A stretch of 32,220 nt of DNA, taken from assembly GCA_009925685.1 (NCBI GenBank), contig RFYG01000005.1:1-32220 (forward strand). The letters are read 5' to 3'. Source of the DNA: Pseudomonadota bacterium (GTDB taxonomy: Bacteria; Pseudomonadota; Alphaproteobacteria; Rickettsiales; UBA1997). Under the pieces are notes generated by a model, which was not told the DNA's origin, searched no databases, and saw only the letters and a program-made list of their open reading frames with translations. A program made the position numbers and the translations under genes. Of this stretch, positions 20,999 through 29,715 are shown piece after piece (the first letter of the stretch is position 1; each line of letters opens with the position of its first letter).

Positions 20999-23482
20999 AT
21001 GAAAAATCTTTTAATTGTTGAATCTCCCGCCAAGGCCAAAACAATTGGCAAATATCTTGGCAAAGATTACCAAGTTTTAGCCTCGTTTGGCCATATACGT
21101 GATCTCCCAAGTAAAGATGGTTCTGTTGAGCCCGATAAAGGCTTTTTGATGAACTACCAAATTTCTGCAAAATCAACCAAGCATGTCAAAGATATTGTTG
21201 ATAAAGCTAAAGATTGTCAAAAAATTATTCTTGCCCCCGACCCTGATCGTGAAGGTGAGTCAATCGCTTGGCATATCCTAGAAGTTCTAAAAAGTAAAAA
21301 AGCCCTCAAATCATCAACTCAAGTTGAGCGAGTTGTCTTTAATGCTATTACTAAAAATTCAGTTCTTGAAGCCATTAAAAAGCCCCGCCAAATTAATATG
21401 GATTTGGTCAACGCGCAACAAGCTAGAAGAGCTCTCGATTATTTGGTTGGCTTCACATTATCGCCAGTTTTGTGGCGCAAACTTCCGGGGAGTCGTTCGG
21501 CCGGAAGAGTTCAGTCGGTTGCATTAAGGCTCATTAGCGATCGAGAAGAAGAAATTGAAAAGTTTCAAACTCAAGAATATTGGGACATCAAACTTAATCT
21601 TGAAAATACTTTAAAAATTCCATTTTTGGCTACCGTTTCCGAAATTGATGGAAAAAAACTCGAAAAATTTTCGGTTACTAACGCTCAAGAAGCTGACAAG
21701 ATAAAGCAAAATTTAGAATCCAAAAATTATCGAGTTTTATCGATTACCAAAAAACAAAGTAAAAGACGTTCTTATCCACCATTTACAACTTCATCTTTGC
21801 AACAAGAATCGGCCCGCAAGTTGGGCTTCTCAGCCAGCAAAACCATGATGATTGCCCAAAAATTATATGAAGGCGTTGACATAAACGGCACTTCGCAAGG
21901 CTTGATTACCTATATGAGAACTGATTCTATCGATGTTGCCCCCGAGGCGATTGGTTTGGTTAGAAATGCCATCAATAAAATATATGGTGAAAAATATTTA
22001 CCTGAATCCCCAAATGTTTTTAAGAGTAAAGTCAAAAACGCTCAAGAAGCTCACGAAGCAATTCGCCCAACTGATTTTGCGCTTGAGCCAGATAAAATTC
22101 GCCACTCTTTAGATAATGATCAATTCGCTCTTTATAGTTTGGTATGGAAAAGAATGTTGGCTTCACAAATGAGTGATGCGATATTTGATCAAGTAATTGC
22201 CGAAATATCTTCGGAGCCATCATACGCAAAGGCTAGAGCGGTTGGATCAACCATAAAATTTGATGGTTTTTATAAAGTTTATCGCGAAGATTTTGATGAT
22301 AATTCTGAAGATGAAGATGAATCTAAAACCACATTGCCAGAGTTGACCGAAAAACAATCTTTAAATCTACTCGAAGTATCGCCAATGCAACATTTTACTG
22401 AGCCACCGCCTCGTTACTCTGAAGCTAGTTTGGTTAAAAAAATGGAAGAGCTTGGAATTGGTCGTCCCTCGACTTATGCTACAATAATTTCAGTTTTGCA
22501 AGATAGAGGTTATGTTAAGCTTGATAAAAAAAGATTTATCCCTGAAGAGCGTGGAAGAATAGTGGTTACATTTCTTAAAGAATTTTTTGTGAAATATGTT
22601 GAATATGATTACACGGCTGACCTAGAAGATGAATTAGATGTTGTCTCTAACGGAGCTATGGATTGGAAAGTTTTTTTGAAAAATTTTTGGAAAGATTTTA
22701 ATAAAAATATCGGCGATGTCATGGAAAAGCCATTTCCAGAAGTTCTAGAAGTTTTAAATCAAAAATTCGGTGAACATATTTTTGGTCGCAATGAAGATGG
22801 TAAATTGCGCAATAATTGCCCAACTTGCAAAACTGGTTCTCTTGGACTTAGGCTCGGTAAGTTCGGTTCATTTATCGGTTGCTCCAATTATCCAGATTGT
22901 AAACATACCATGCAAATTTTTGGCCAATCTGACGACTCTGGTTTTGATGAAAATGGTGATTTAAAACCACAATTTGAGCCCAGAATTTTAGGCAAAGATT
23001 CTAAATCTGGCGCAGATATTATTGTTAAAATTGGTCCCTATGGACCATATCTTGAAGTTGATAATGTCGATTTCTTAAAAGATGATGATACTTCAGAAGA
23101 AGTTTCAGCCAAAAAAACCAAAAAATCATCGAGCAAATCGCCGAGCAAAACCAAAAAAACTGCCCCGAAAGTTAAAAAACCCAAGAGAGTTTCAATTCCT
23201 AAAAATATTGATCCGGCCACAATTGATTTGAAGCAGGCTCAAGATTTATTACAATTACCTCGTGAAGTTGGAATTCACCCCGAATCTGGTCAAAAAATTA
23301 TCGCCAATATTGGTCCATTTGGTCCATATTTGTTGCATGATAAAAAATTTACTTCGGTCAAAGAAGATAATATCCTTGAAATAGGTCTTAACAGAGCTGT
23401 TGATGTTATTGCGATGGCGATTGAGAAAAAGAAATTGAACCCAACAAAACCCAGAAAATTCTCCAAAAAAACTAAGAAATAA
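20999..23482 (+). CDS. topA: DNA topoisomerase I
   Basis: Type IA topoisomerase that relaxes negative supercoils. 827 residues from the start at 20999 (MKNLLIVESPAKAKTIGKYL); an ATG at 20954 lies inside infA and adds nothing family-like. Order: Toprim domain with ESPAKAKTI and APDPDREGESIAWHI (metal-binding acidic DPD and Glu), the gate domains, active-site Tyr305 in GLITYMRTDS, the RPSTYATIISVLQDRGYV segment, then one four-Cys zinc ribbon (about 607-635: CPTCKTGSLGLRLGKFG, then CSNYPDC). Two C-terminal repeats follow (IVKIGPYGPYLEV and IIANIGPFGPYLL), separated and ended by Lys/Ser-rich linkers. It follows infA by 4 bp. A terminator candidate lies directly after it. Confidence 0.97.
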   Translation: MKNLLIVESPAKAKTIGKYLGKDYQVLASFGHIRDLPSKDGSVEPDKGFLMNYQISAKSTKHVKDIVDKAKDCQKIILAPDPDREGESIAWHILEVLKSKKALKSSTQVERVVFNAITKNSVLEAIKKPRQINMDLVNAQQARRALDYLVGFTLSPVLWRKLPGSRSAGRVQSVALRLISDREEEIEKFQTQEYWDIKLNLENTLKIPFLATVSEIDGKKLEKFSVTNAQEADKIKQNLESKNYRVLSITKKQSKRRSYPPFTTSSLQQESARKLGFSASKTMMIAQKLYEGVDINGTSQGLITYMRTDSIDVAPEAIGLVRNAINKIYGEKYLPESPNVFKSKVKNAQEAHEAIRPTDFALEPDKIRHSLDNDQFALYSLVWKRMLASQMSDAIFDQVIAEISSEPSYAKARAVGSTIKFDGFYKVYREDFDDNSEDEDESKTTLPELTEKQSLNLLEVSPMQHFTEPPPRYSEASLVKKMEELGIGRPSTYATIISVLQDRGYVKLDKKRFIPEERGRIVVTFLKEFFVKYVEYDYTADLEDELDVVSNGAMDWKVFLKNFWKDFNKNIGDVMEKPFPEVLEVLNQKFGEHIFGRNEDGKLRNNCPTCKTGSLGLRLGKFGSFIGCSNYPDCKHTMQIFGQSDDSGFDENGDLKPQFEPRILGKDSKSGADIIVKIGPYGPYLEVDNVDFLKDDDTSEEVSAKKTKKSSSKSPSKTKKTAPKVKKPKRVSIPKNIDPATIDLKQAQDLLQLPREVGIHPESGQKIIANIGPFGPYLLHDKKFTSVKEDNILEIGLNRAVDVIAMAIEKKKLNPTKPRKFSKKTKK

Positions 23483-23495
23483 TTATAATTTTCGC

Positions 23496-23530
23496 TTGAG
23501 TTTTATAGGTTTTTAATTCAAATTTTTTTT
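23496..23530 (+). terminator. Rho-independent terminator candidate after topA
   Basis: TTGAGTT (23496-23502) pairs with AATTCAA (23515-23521) through six Watson-Crick pairs and one G-T pair, with a 12-nt loop. Eight T residues follow at 23523-23530. It lies 14 bp after the topA stop and before the kinase promoter, as expected for an operon boundary. Confidence 0.5.
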
Positions 23531-23560
23531 ATTCAATTCTTCCCAATCCCAAGAATTAAT

Positions 23561-23591
23561 CGCCAAATTTTATAATAATTTTTTCGCCAAA
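23561..23591 (+). promoter_or_regulatory. Candidate -10 box flanked by direct repeats before the kinase gene
   Basis: A perfect TATAAT lies at 23571-23576, 26 bp upstream of the kinase start codon. The heptamer CGCCAAA occurs on both sides of it, at 23561-23567 and 23585-23591 (24-bp period). No good -35 is found. The position just after the topA terminator candidate supports a promoter for the kinase, barrel and pseudopilin genes. Confidence 0.35.
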
Positions 23592-23602
23592 AGCGCTAAT
23601 TA

Positions 23603-25432
23603 ATGACCAAAAATTTAGTAGAATCGGATTTAGAAAATTTTTCTATTTTTGAAAATGATGATGATATTGGTCAATTATCCCTCTTAGTAAACTCTAAGCC
23701 CGAAGCCAGTATAATATGTTCTTATAATTCAAAAGTTCCAAATTTTTTATCAATAATTCAAGCAAATAGCGAGTTTTATAAATTATTTATGCTCGATGAA
23801 ACTCGAGTTATTGGGCAAAATTATGATTTCTTATTTGATGATATTGAATTAGACAATTTTTCAGAAGATCAAATCGAATATTCAAGATTAATTAGAGCTG
23901 TGCGAGATAAAACCGAGTGCGTTGCCGTAGTATCTAGTTCATTTGAACATTTTAAGTTTGGTAATTTTAAACTTCATATTAGTTTTCATCCGCATCAAAT
24001 TAAATCAGAAAATACAATTCGTGAATATGGAATTTTTAGCTTTATCAAGGTTGATAATAATTCACAAAACGAAGACAGAAAATTAAAATCTCGAGCCAAT
24101 ATTTCTTTATTAAGAGTTTTGGAAAGGACTCTGCGAAACGAAAGGACACTTCGTGAAATTGCTAACCTAATTATCTCCGATGAAAAAATCGACAATCTAG
24201 CGCGAGCAATCGCTAAAATATTGTGCGAACATTTAAAATGTGATCGATGTATAATCCATGATTTTAAAAAGAATCGCACTGATTTTGTAATCGAGTATTC
24301 TTCGATTTTCTCGGATAAAATAATCCCCGATAAAATTACTTCTCAAAGCATTGAAAACATTCAACGATATATCAATTTTCAAAATAATTTTTATAAAAAA
24401 TTTGGCGTTAAAAACAAAAAATCATCAATTTCAATCATCAATGACATAACTAATGACAACAATTTTAACGATATTCGTGATATATGTTCAAAATATTCTA
24501 TTTCCTCGCAAATTGCCATAACCACTAATTTCAACGGCATTGTCAATGGTGCGATATATCTTCACCAATCCGAAAAACGCACTTGGATTCAAGATGAAAT
24601 TGATTTTATTGAAATTGTCGCTGAGCAGTTTTCGATTGCTCTTGATCGCTCTTCGTCAATTCAAAAAGTTATGATCGCCAATCATTCTTTAATGGAAAAA
24701 ACCCTTCAACTTAAAGACGCCCTTAAACAAGAACAAGAAATGCGTAAAATGCAAAACGAGTTTGTGGCCCTTGTTTCTCACGAGTTTAAAACTCCGTTGC
24801 AAATTATTGATGGTAATCGTGAACTGATTGCGCGAAAACTAAAAAACAACAACTATCCCCAAGACGGAGTATTTTCTTATTTAGAAAAAATTAAATCAGG
24901 CATTCAGCGAATGAACGGTCTAATTAATAGCACGCTCCACCTAGCTAAAATGGAAAATAGTGATGGCAAGATCAAGGTTGATTTACAAGAGTTCGACCTT
25001 TGCGCTTTAGTTAGCGATATTATTGATAAAAATTATAATTTGGCTCAACAAAAAAATATTCAAATTCACATGCGAATCAATGATTTGCCAAAGAGTTATG
25101 TGACTGACCAAAAGCTTCTTGATCACGCTTTGTCTAACATCGTATCGAATGCAATAAAATATTCTAACCTCAATTCAAACGTAAAAGTAATTGGCAAAAT
25201 ATTAGATGATTGTATCGCAATTCGTGTGATTGATAGCGGTATCGGTATTCCTGAAAAAGATTTATACAATATTGGTAAAAAATTTTTTAGGGCAGGTAAT
25301 TCTATCTCTGTTGCCGGAACTGGAATTGGAATTTACCTTACTAAACATTTTATTGATTTGTTGGCGGGCAAGTTAATAATTGAAAGCAAAGAAGGCGTTG
25401 GAACAACGGTCACCATAATTTTAAAAAAATAA
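23603..25432 (+). CDS. Soluble PAS/GAF sensor histidine kinase
   Basis: 609-residue sensor kinase with no transmembrane segment, so probably cytosolic. Residues about 25-150 look PAS-like (ICSYNSKVPNFLSIIQANSE, then GQNYDFLF). Residues about 190-350 form a GAF domain (REIANLIISDEKIDNLARAI, ILCEHLKCDRCIIHDF, GAIYLHQSEKRTW). A coiled linker follows. The HisKA domain has its phospho-acceptor H393 in ALVSHEFKTPLQ. The HATPase domain shows the N box (HALSNIVSNAIKYSN), G1 (IDSGIGIPEKD), an F box (GKKFFRAGN) and G2 (GTGIGIYLTKHF). No receiver domain or response regulator gene is nearby, so it is an orphan kinase. It is 9 bp from the outer membrane protein gene and likely shares its mRNA. The signal sensed by PAS/GAF is unknown. 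Confidence 0.9.
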   Translation: MTKNLVESDLENFSIFENDDDIGQLSLLVNSKPEASIICSYNSKVPNFLSIIQANSEFYKLFMLDETRVIGQNYDFLFDDIELDNFSEDQIEYSRLIRAVRDKTECVAVVSSSFEHFKFGNFKLHISFHPHQIKSENTIREYGIFSFIKVDNNSQNEDRKLKSRANISLLRVLERTLRNERTLREIANLIISDEKIDNLARAIAKILCEHLKCDRCIIHDFKKNRTDFVIEYSSIFSDKIIPDKITSQSIENIQRYINFQNNFYKKFGVKNKKSSISIINDITNDNNFNDIRDICSKYSISSQIAITTNFNGIVNGAIYLHQSEKRTWIQDEIDFIEIVAEQFSIALDRSSSIQKVMIANHSLMEKTLQLKDALKQEQEMRKMQNEFVALVSHEFKTPLQIIDGNRELIARKLKNNNYPQDGVFSYLEKIKSGIQRMNGLINSTLHLAKMENSDGKIKVDLQEFDLCALVSDIIDKNYNLAQQKNIQIHMRINDLPKSYVTDQKLLDHALSNIVSNAIKYSNLNSNVKVIGKILDDCIAIRVIDSGIGIPEKDLYNIGKKFFRAGNSISVAGTGIGIYLTKHFIDLLAGKLIIESKEGVGTTVTIILKK

Positions 25433-25441
25433 CTCAAAAAG

Positions 25442-26590
25442 ATGAAATTCTCACACAAAATATTAACTTTTTTCATATTATTTTTTGTTTCGATTAATGC
25501 CAATGCTGAAGACAAAAGCAAGGATTCCGGATATTATTTTAGACCGACTTTATCTGGAAGTGTGCTTTATCAAATCCAAGCTGATCACATAATTAGTTCT
25601 AATAAAAAAAATAATAAAAACTCCAACGGATTTGTTTATATTGAACCAAATTTCGGCTTACATTTTGATGAAAACTGGTCAGTCAAAACCCAATGGCGCA
25701 TTCAAGACAACGCAACCCTCACCACCAGAGATAAACAAAACCCGGAACGCTACAGAACATTTTTGAGCGATAATAGAGGTTTCGCCTTATATGAAACTGG
25801 ATTGTTAATTGAAGAGTTAAAATTGTACTACGAGAATGAAGACATGAAATTCACAATTGGTAAATTTGATCCTTCTTTTGGAACTGCTCACCGAAAATCA
25901 AAAAGAATTGGGGTTTTTGCTTCGCAATTTGCCGAAGATTATAATTTGCGTGAGAAGCTTGGGGCCAACATCACAGCTCTTTTAGAAGGGAGTCAAATTT
26001 CGTTTAGCAGTTTTTTTACCGATTCAACTGATTTAAGCAAAAGTGCCATAAATGATCGCGGAAGGGAATTGAGTAATAATGGTTTATCATCCAACACCGG
26101 AAGTTTTTCTTCATATTCAGTTTTGATTGAGGGTGAAAATTTATTAACAATTGATAATTTATTTTACAATTTTGGATATAGAAGTATGGGTGTTGATGCT
26201 AGGGGCAGAAAGCGTGAAACTGGGTATGTTGCGGGTGTCGAATATCTTTACAAAATTGGTCGAGAAACCTCTTTAATTCCTTTTGTCGAAATCGTTAGAA
26301 CCGAAAATTTTTCCGGAGAAAAAGGGCGAGTTGGAAATTATGCCACCTTTGCGGCTATCGGAAAATACTCAAGTTGGACCGCTAGCGCATCGTTAATGAT
26401 TAGAAATATCAAAAGACCAAATACACTATTTGATATACCCAAATCATCAACCGATAGACAGTTACAATTTTCAATTGGTTACAAATTCACCGACAATTTG
26501 ACACTTGATGTAAGTAGAGCGGTCATTAGTGAAAACGGTTTTAGTGCCGGAATTTTTGGTGCAAGCTTAAACTATTTATACAAGTTTTAA
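25442..26590 (+). CDS. Beta-barrel outer membrane protein (porin-like)
   Basis: 382-residue exported protein. Signal peptide at 1-22 (ILTFFILFFVSINANA, cut before EDKSK). The mature protein is rich in alternating polar/hydrophobic strands with aromatic girdle residues, such as GFVYIEPNFGLHFDENWSVK, LKLYYENEDMKFTIGKFDPS, LFYNFGYRSMGVD and TGYVAGVEYLYKIG. The last strand ends SLNYLYKF with the C-terminal Phe of the Bam-recognition signal. The IGKFDPSFG turn is reminiscent of porins of the phosphate-selective or carbohydrate-selective type, but I cannot assign a substrate. It sits between a sensor kinase (9 bp) and a prepilin-like gene (4 bp), which suggests a common envelope function. Confidence 0.75.
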   Translation: MKFSHKILTFFILFFVSINANAEDKSKDSGYYFRPTLSGSVLYQIQADHIISSNKKNNKNSNGFVYIEPNFGLHFDENWSVKTQWRIQDNATLTTRDKQNPERYRTFLSDNRGFALYETGLLIEELKLYYENEDMKFTIGKFDPSFGTAHRKSKRIGVFASQFAEDYNLREKLGANITALLEGSQISFSSFFTDSTDLSKSAINDRGRELSNNGLSSNTGSFSSYSVLIEGENLLTIDNLFYNFGYRSMGVDARGRKRETGYVAGVEYLYKIGRETSLIPFVEIVRTENFSGEKGRVGNYATFAAIGKYSSWTASASLMIRNIKRPNTLFDIPKSSTDRQLQFSIGYKFTDNLTLDVSRAVISENGFSAGIFGASLNYLYKF

Positions 26591-26594
26591 CTTC

Positions 26595-27596
26595 ATGATA
26601 AATAAAATTAAAAAACCTAATAAACACATTTCAATCAAGGCGTACACAATGATTGAAGTCTCTTTATTAATTATAGTTCTTGGGATTCTTATTACTGGAA
26701 TATATCAAGGCACTAATATTTATCGCGAAACAGTTACATCAAGATCCCAATCTCTTACTCAAAATTCAATTCTTGGTAGAACCAACAATATTTTATTGTG
26801 GTACGAAACCACCCTCAGTTCAAGCTTGATAAGCGCTCAAAGAAAAGACTCTCAACCAATTACTCAATGGTTTGATAATAACCAAAAAAGTGTTGATAAA
26901 AATAATGCTTCAGCCTCACAGAAAATTGATGATACACGAATCGATTATGAAGCAAGTGCCGGTTTCTCAAGCTCAGGACCGCTTTATATTGAAAAAGGAA
27001 TTAACTATTTACCAACTCTACGATTTAAAAATACCTCAAATAGCTCACAATTCTTGGCCGTTAATTCTATAAAATTAGGATCTTCGAGTTTAGCTATTTT
27101 TTTGGTTATGCAATTTAAAAGCTATTCTTCTAATGCATATATTTTTGATAGAATTTGCACCAAAACAAATGGATCAGTTACCGTAATTGAGTCTGAAGCT
27201 ATAAATCAATGCAGGCCAGTGTTTTCGGTAAATATCAGTCCTCAAAATTTAATAAATTTTACGCTTACCAATCAATCAGCAAGCCTTAACTCAACCACTA
27301 ATAATCTTTCAAACATAGTGGCCAAAAATACGCCATATTTAATTCAATTTGAGCGCGATTTTAACCAAACTCTAAAATTTTATTTGAATGGCAAATTGCT
27401 CTCCTCGGGCGTTGATAATCTTAGTCAGTTTGATTCTTTGCCTTTAAAAATCGGTAGACATGCAAGCCTAAGTTCGGTTGAATCGGAGTTTGATTTATCG
27501 GAAATAGTTATCATCGAAGATAAAATTGACAACGAGCGCAAAAAAGAAATCGAAAATTATTTCTCCAAAAAATACTCCATCAAACTCAATCGATAG
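26595..27596 (+). CDS. Prepilin-like protein with a LamG-type C-terminal domain
   Basis: 333-residue protein. The N-terminus has a basic 16-residue leader, then AYTMIEVSLLIIVLGILITG: a type IV prepilin pattern with Ala at -1 (A16), Tyr at +1, Glu at +5 (E21) and a long hydrophobic helix. The -1 residue is normally Gly, so processing is plausible rather than certain. Residues about 45-130 are Ser/Gln/Asn-rich. Residues about 135-333 resemble concanavalin/LamG-like sandwiches: LPTLRFKN, LAIFLVMQFK, LIQFERDFNQTLKFYLNGKL, LPLKIGRHAS and a final DLSEIVIIEDKID with a helix ENYFSKKYSIKL. The start is 4 bp after the barrel gene. No other pilus or type II secretion genes lie in the window. Confidence 0.75.
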   Translation: MINKIKKPNKHISIKAYTMIEVSLLIIVLGILITGIYQGTNIYRETVTSRSQSLTQNSILGRTNNILLWYETTLSSSLISAQRKDSQPITQWFDNNQKSVDKNNASASQKIDDTRIDYEASAGFSSSGPLYIEKGINYLPTLRFKNTSNSSQFLAVNSIKLGSSSLAIFLVMQFKSYSSNAYIFDRICTKTNGSVTVIESEAINQCRPVFSVNISPQNLINFTLTNQSASLNSTTNNLSNIVAKNTPYLIQFERDFNQTLKFYLNGKLLSSGVDNLSQFDSLPLKIGRHASLSSVESEFDLSEIVIIEDKIDNERKKEIENYFSKKYSIKLNR

Positions 27597-27670
27597 CAAT
27601 TTAAATATAGAATTACTCGATATTCTTTCTTGAAGTTTTTTTATAGGAGCCTTAGAGTTTGGCTTTAGAT

Positions 27671-27711
27671 TTTAGCTAATAGTTGACTTAGATTTGATAT
27701 ATTTAGCTAAT
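27671..27711 (+). promoter_or_regulatory. ftsH upstream region: 10-bp direct repeats flanking a -35-like box
   Basis: TTTAGCTAAT is exactly repeated at 27671-27680 and 27702-27711, 31 bp apart (about three helical turns). Between them TTGACT (27683-27688) is a good -35; at 17-bp spacing the -10 would be GCTAAT (27706-27711), four of six matches and part of the second repeat. The arrangement is what a regulated promoter might show. It lies 50-90 bp upstream of ftsH. Confidence 0.4.
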
Positions 27712-27760
27712 TTGAAAATCATAAAATTTCTAATTTTATTTACTAATTTCACTTCCTTAT

Positions 27761-29629
27761 ATGAACAAAAATTTTCTGAGTTGGCTTGTCATTTTTTTCG
27801 TTGTAATGGCGGTATCTAATTTTATTAACGGTTCTGATGGCATAGGCGCTAATAAGCTCAATTTTAGCGACTTTATGAAAAAAGTTAATGACGGTGAGGT
27901 TGTTCAAGTTGATATCAAAGGCAATGATCTTGAGGGCATCATGAAAGATGGAAATCGCTTTAATACCCATCTTCCTCAATACCCAAATTTAGTTGAAAAA
28001 CTTCAAGAAAAAAATGTTGCGATCAATTCTTTACCGCTAGTTAGTAAATCTGAAAAAATTATGGCAGGTTTTTTTAGTTGGTTGCCATTTTTAATTATGA
28101 TTGGTTTGTGGCTATATTTTGCTAAAAGTGCAACTGGTAAAGGTAGTGGAGGGGCTTTTGGTTTTGGCAAATCACGCGCAAAATTGCTTCAAGAAAATAA
28201 AAACAAGGTCACTTTTGCCGATGTGGCGGGTATTGACGAGGCCAAGCAAGAGCTTTCCGAAATCGTCGATTTTTTGAAAAACCCTAAAAAATATACTGAT
28301 GTTGGAGCCAAAATTCCACGCGGATGCTTATTAATTGGCTCACCTGGAACTGGTAAAACTTTATTAGCTCGTGCAATTGCAGGGGAGGCGGGAGTTCCGT
28401 TTTTTTCAATTTCTGGTTCCGACTTTGTGGAAATGTTTGTTGGGGTTGGTGCTAGTCGCGTTAGAGATATGTTCGAGCAAGCCAAAAAATCTGCGCCCTG
28501 CATTGTTTTTATTGATGAAATAGACGCGGTTGGTCGCCACAGGGGTTCGGGAGTTGGTGGTGGTAACGATGAAAGAGAGCAAACTCTAAACCAAATGCTT
28601 GTTGAAATGGACGGTTTTTCTGAAAATGAAGGGGTGGTTATTATTGCGGCAACCAATCGACCAGATGTTTTGGATAGGGCTTTGCTTCGCCCTGGAAGAT
28701 TTGATCGTCAAATTACCGTTCCTAACCCAGATATTTTAGGTCGAGAGCAAATTTTAGATGTTCATCTCAAAAAAATTCAAATGGCCTCCGATGTAAATGT
28801 TAAAATTATTGCGCGTGGAACTCCGGGTTTTGCGGGTGCTGATTTAGCAAATTTGGTTAATGAGGGGGCTTTGATGGCTGCCCGTAATAATCAAAAAATG
28901 GTTACCATGAAAAATCTCGAAGATGCCAAAGATAAAATTATGATGGGAAGCGAGAGAAAATCGATGGTTATGCAAAAATCTGAAAAAGAACTTACGGCTT
29001 ATCATGAGTCAGGTCACGCAATTACCGCTCTAAATTGTGAAAATTCTGACCCAATTCACAAAGCTACCATTATTCCTCGCGGAAGAGCTTTGGGTTTGGT
29101 TATGCGTCTTCCCGAAAATGATCGTTTTTCCGTATCGCGTGCTAAATTACATGATGATCTGGTGGTGGCTATGGGCGGAAGGGTTGCCGAAGAAATAATT
29201 TTTGGCCACGAAAAAGTAACTACGGGAGCCATGTCTGATATTGAGCAAGCAACTCATATGGCGCGCAATATGGTAACCAAGTGGGGCTTAAGTGAAAAAG
29301 TCGGAACTATTGATTATACTGATGATGAGTCATCAAAAATTTATGGTTCAACAAAAAATTATTCTGAAGAAACCGGCAAATTAATTGACTCCGAAATAAA
29401 AAGAATAATTGATGACGCTCACAAAAAAGCTAAAAAAATTCTTACCGACAAAAAGCATGATCTTGAAAAGCTTGCCAAAGCTCTTCTTGAGTATGAGACT
29501 CTTAGTGGGGACGAAATTAAAGATTTGTTGGCGGGTAAAGAAATTCGTAGAAATTCTAATATTGCAAAAGATGAAAATTCGTCGAATAACGCCTCGTCGC
29601 ATTTTATTCCAAATGTAAGCGAGTCTTGA
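27761..29629 (+). CDS. ftsH: ATP-dependent zinc metalloprotease FtsH
   Basis: Membrane-bound AAA+ protease that degrades misfolded membrane proteins and regulators; it forms hexamers facing the cytosol. 622 residues: transmembrane helix 1 at about 5-23, a periplasmic domain, helix 2 at about 108-127 ([17 protein letters not shown]), the AAA domain with Walker A GSPGTGKT (about 193-200), Walker [12 protein letters not shown] and the second region of homology [20 protein letters not shown], and the M41 protease with HESGH (H415, E416, H419). The pore motif MFVGVGA is present. The C-terminal tail is Asn/Ser-rich. Length and motif positions match E. coli FtsH closely. It seems to be a single-gene unit behind its own promoter. 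Confidence 0.98.
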   Translation: MNKNFLSWLVIFFVVMAVSNFINGSDGIGANKLNFSDFMKKVNDGEVVQVDIKGNDLEGIMKDGNRFNTHLPQYPNLVEKLQEKNVAINSLPLVSKSEKIMAGFFSWLPFLIMIGLWLYFAKSATGKGSGGAFGFGKSRAKLLQENKNKVTFADVAGIDEAKQELSEIVDFLKNPKKYTDVGAKIPRGCLLIGSPGTGKTLLARAIAGEAGVPFFSISGSDFVEMFVGVGASRVRDMFEQAKKSAPCIVFIDEIDAVGRHRGSGVGGGNDEREQTLNQMLVEMDGFSENEGVVIIAATNRPDVLDRALLRPGRFDRQITVPNPDILGREQILDVHLKKIQMASDVNVKIIARGTPGFAGADLANLVNEGALMAARNNQKMVTMKNLEDAKDKIMMGSERKSMVMQKSEKELTAYHESGHAITALNCENSDPIHKATIIPRGRALGLVMRLPENDRFSVSRAKLHDDLVVAMGGRVAEEIIFGHEKVTTGAMSDIEQATHMARNMVTKWGLSEKVGTIDYTDDESSKIYGSTKNYSEETGKLIDSEIKRIIDDAHKKAKKILTDKKHDLEKLAKALLEYETLSGDEIKDLLAGKEIRRNSNIAKDENSSNNASSHFIPNVSES

Positions 29630-29715
29630 TCGGAAGATTAAAAAAAACTTTACAAAATAAGTTTATTGATGAAATAAAATTATTTTAATTTTTCTAAAAC
29701 TATTAATTCAAAAAT

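Noticed and set aside
28189-28656. 155-residue open frame antisense to ftsH
   Set aside because: It lies entirely opposite the highly conserved AAA domain, whose codon pattern produces a stop-free antisense frame. The translation has no family features.
29630-29715. Replication origin next to dnaN
   Set aside because: dnaA is absent, and no cluster of TTATCCACA-like DnaA boxes is visible in the 86-bp gap or around dnaN-recF; alphaproteobacterial origins are often elsewhere.
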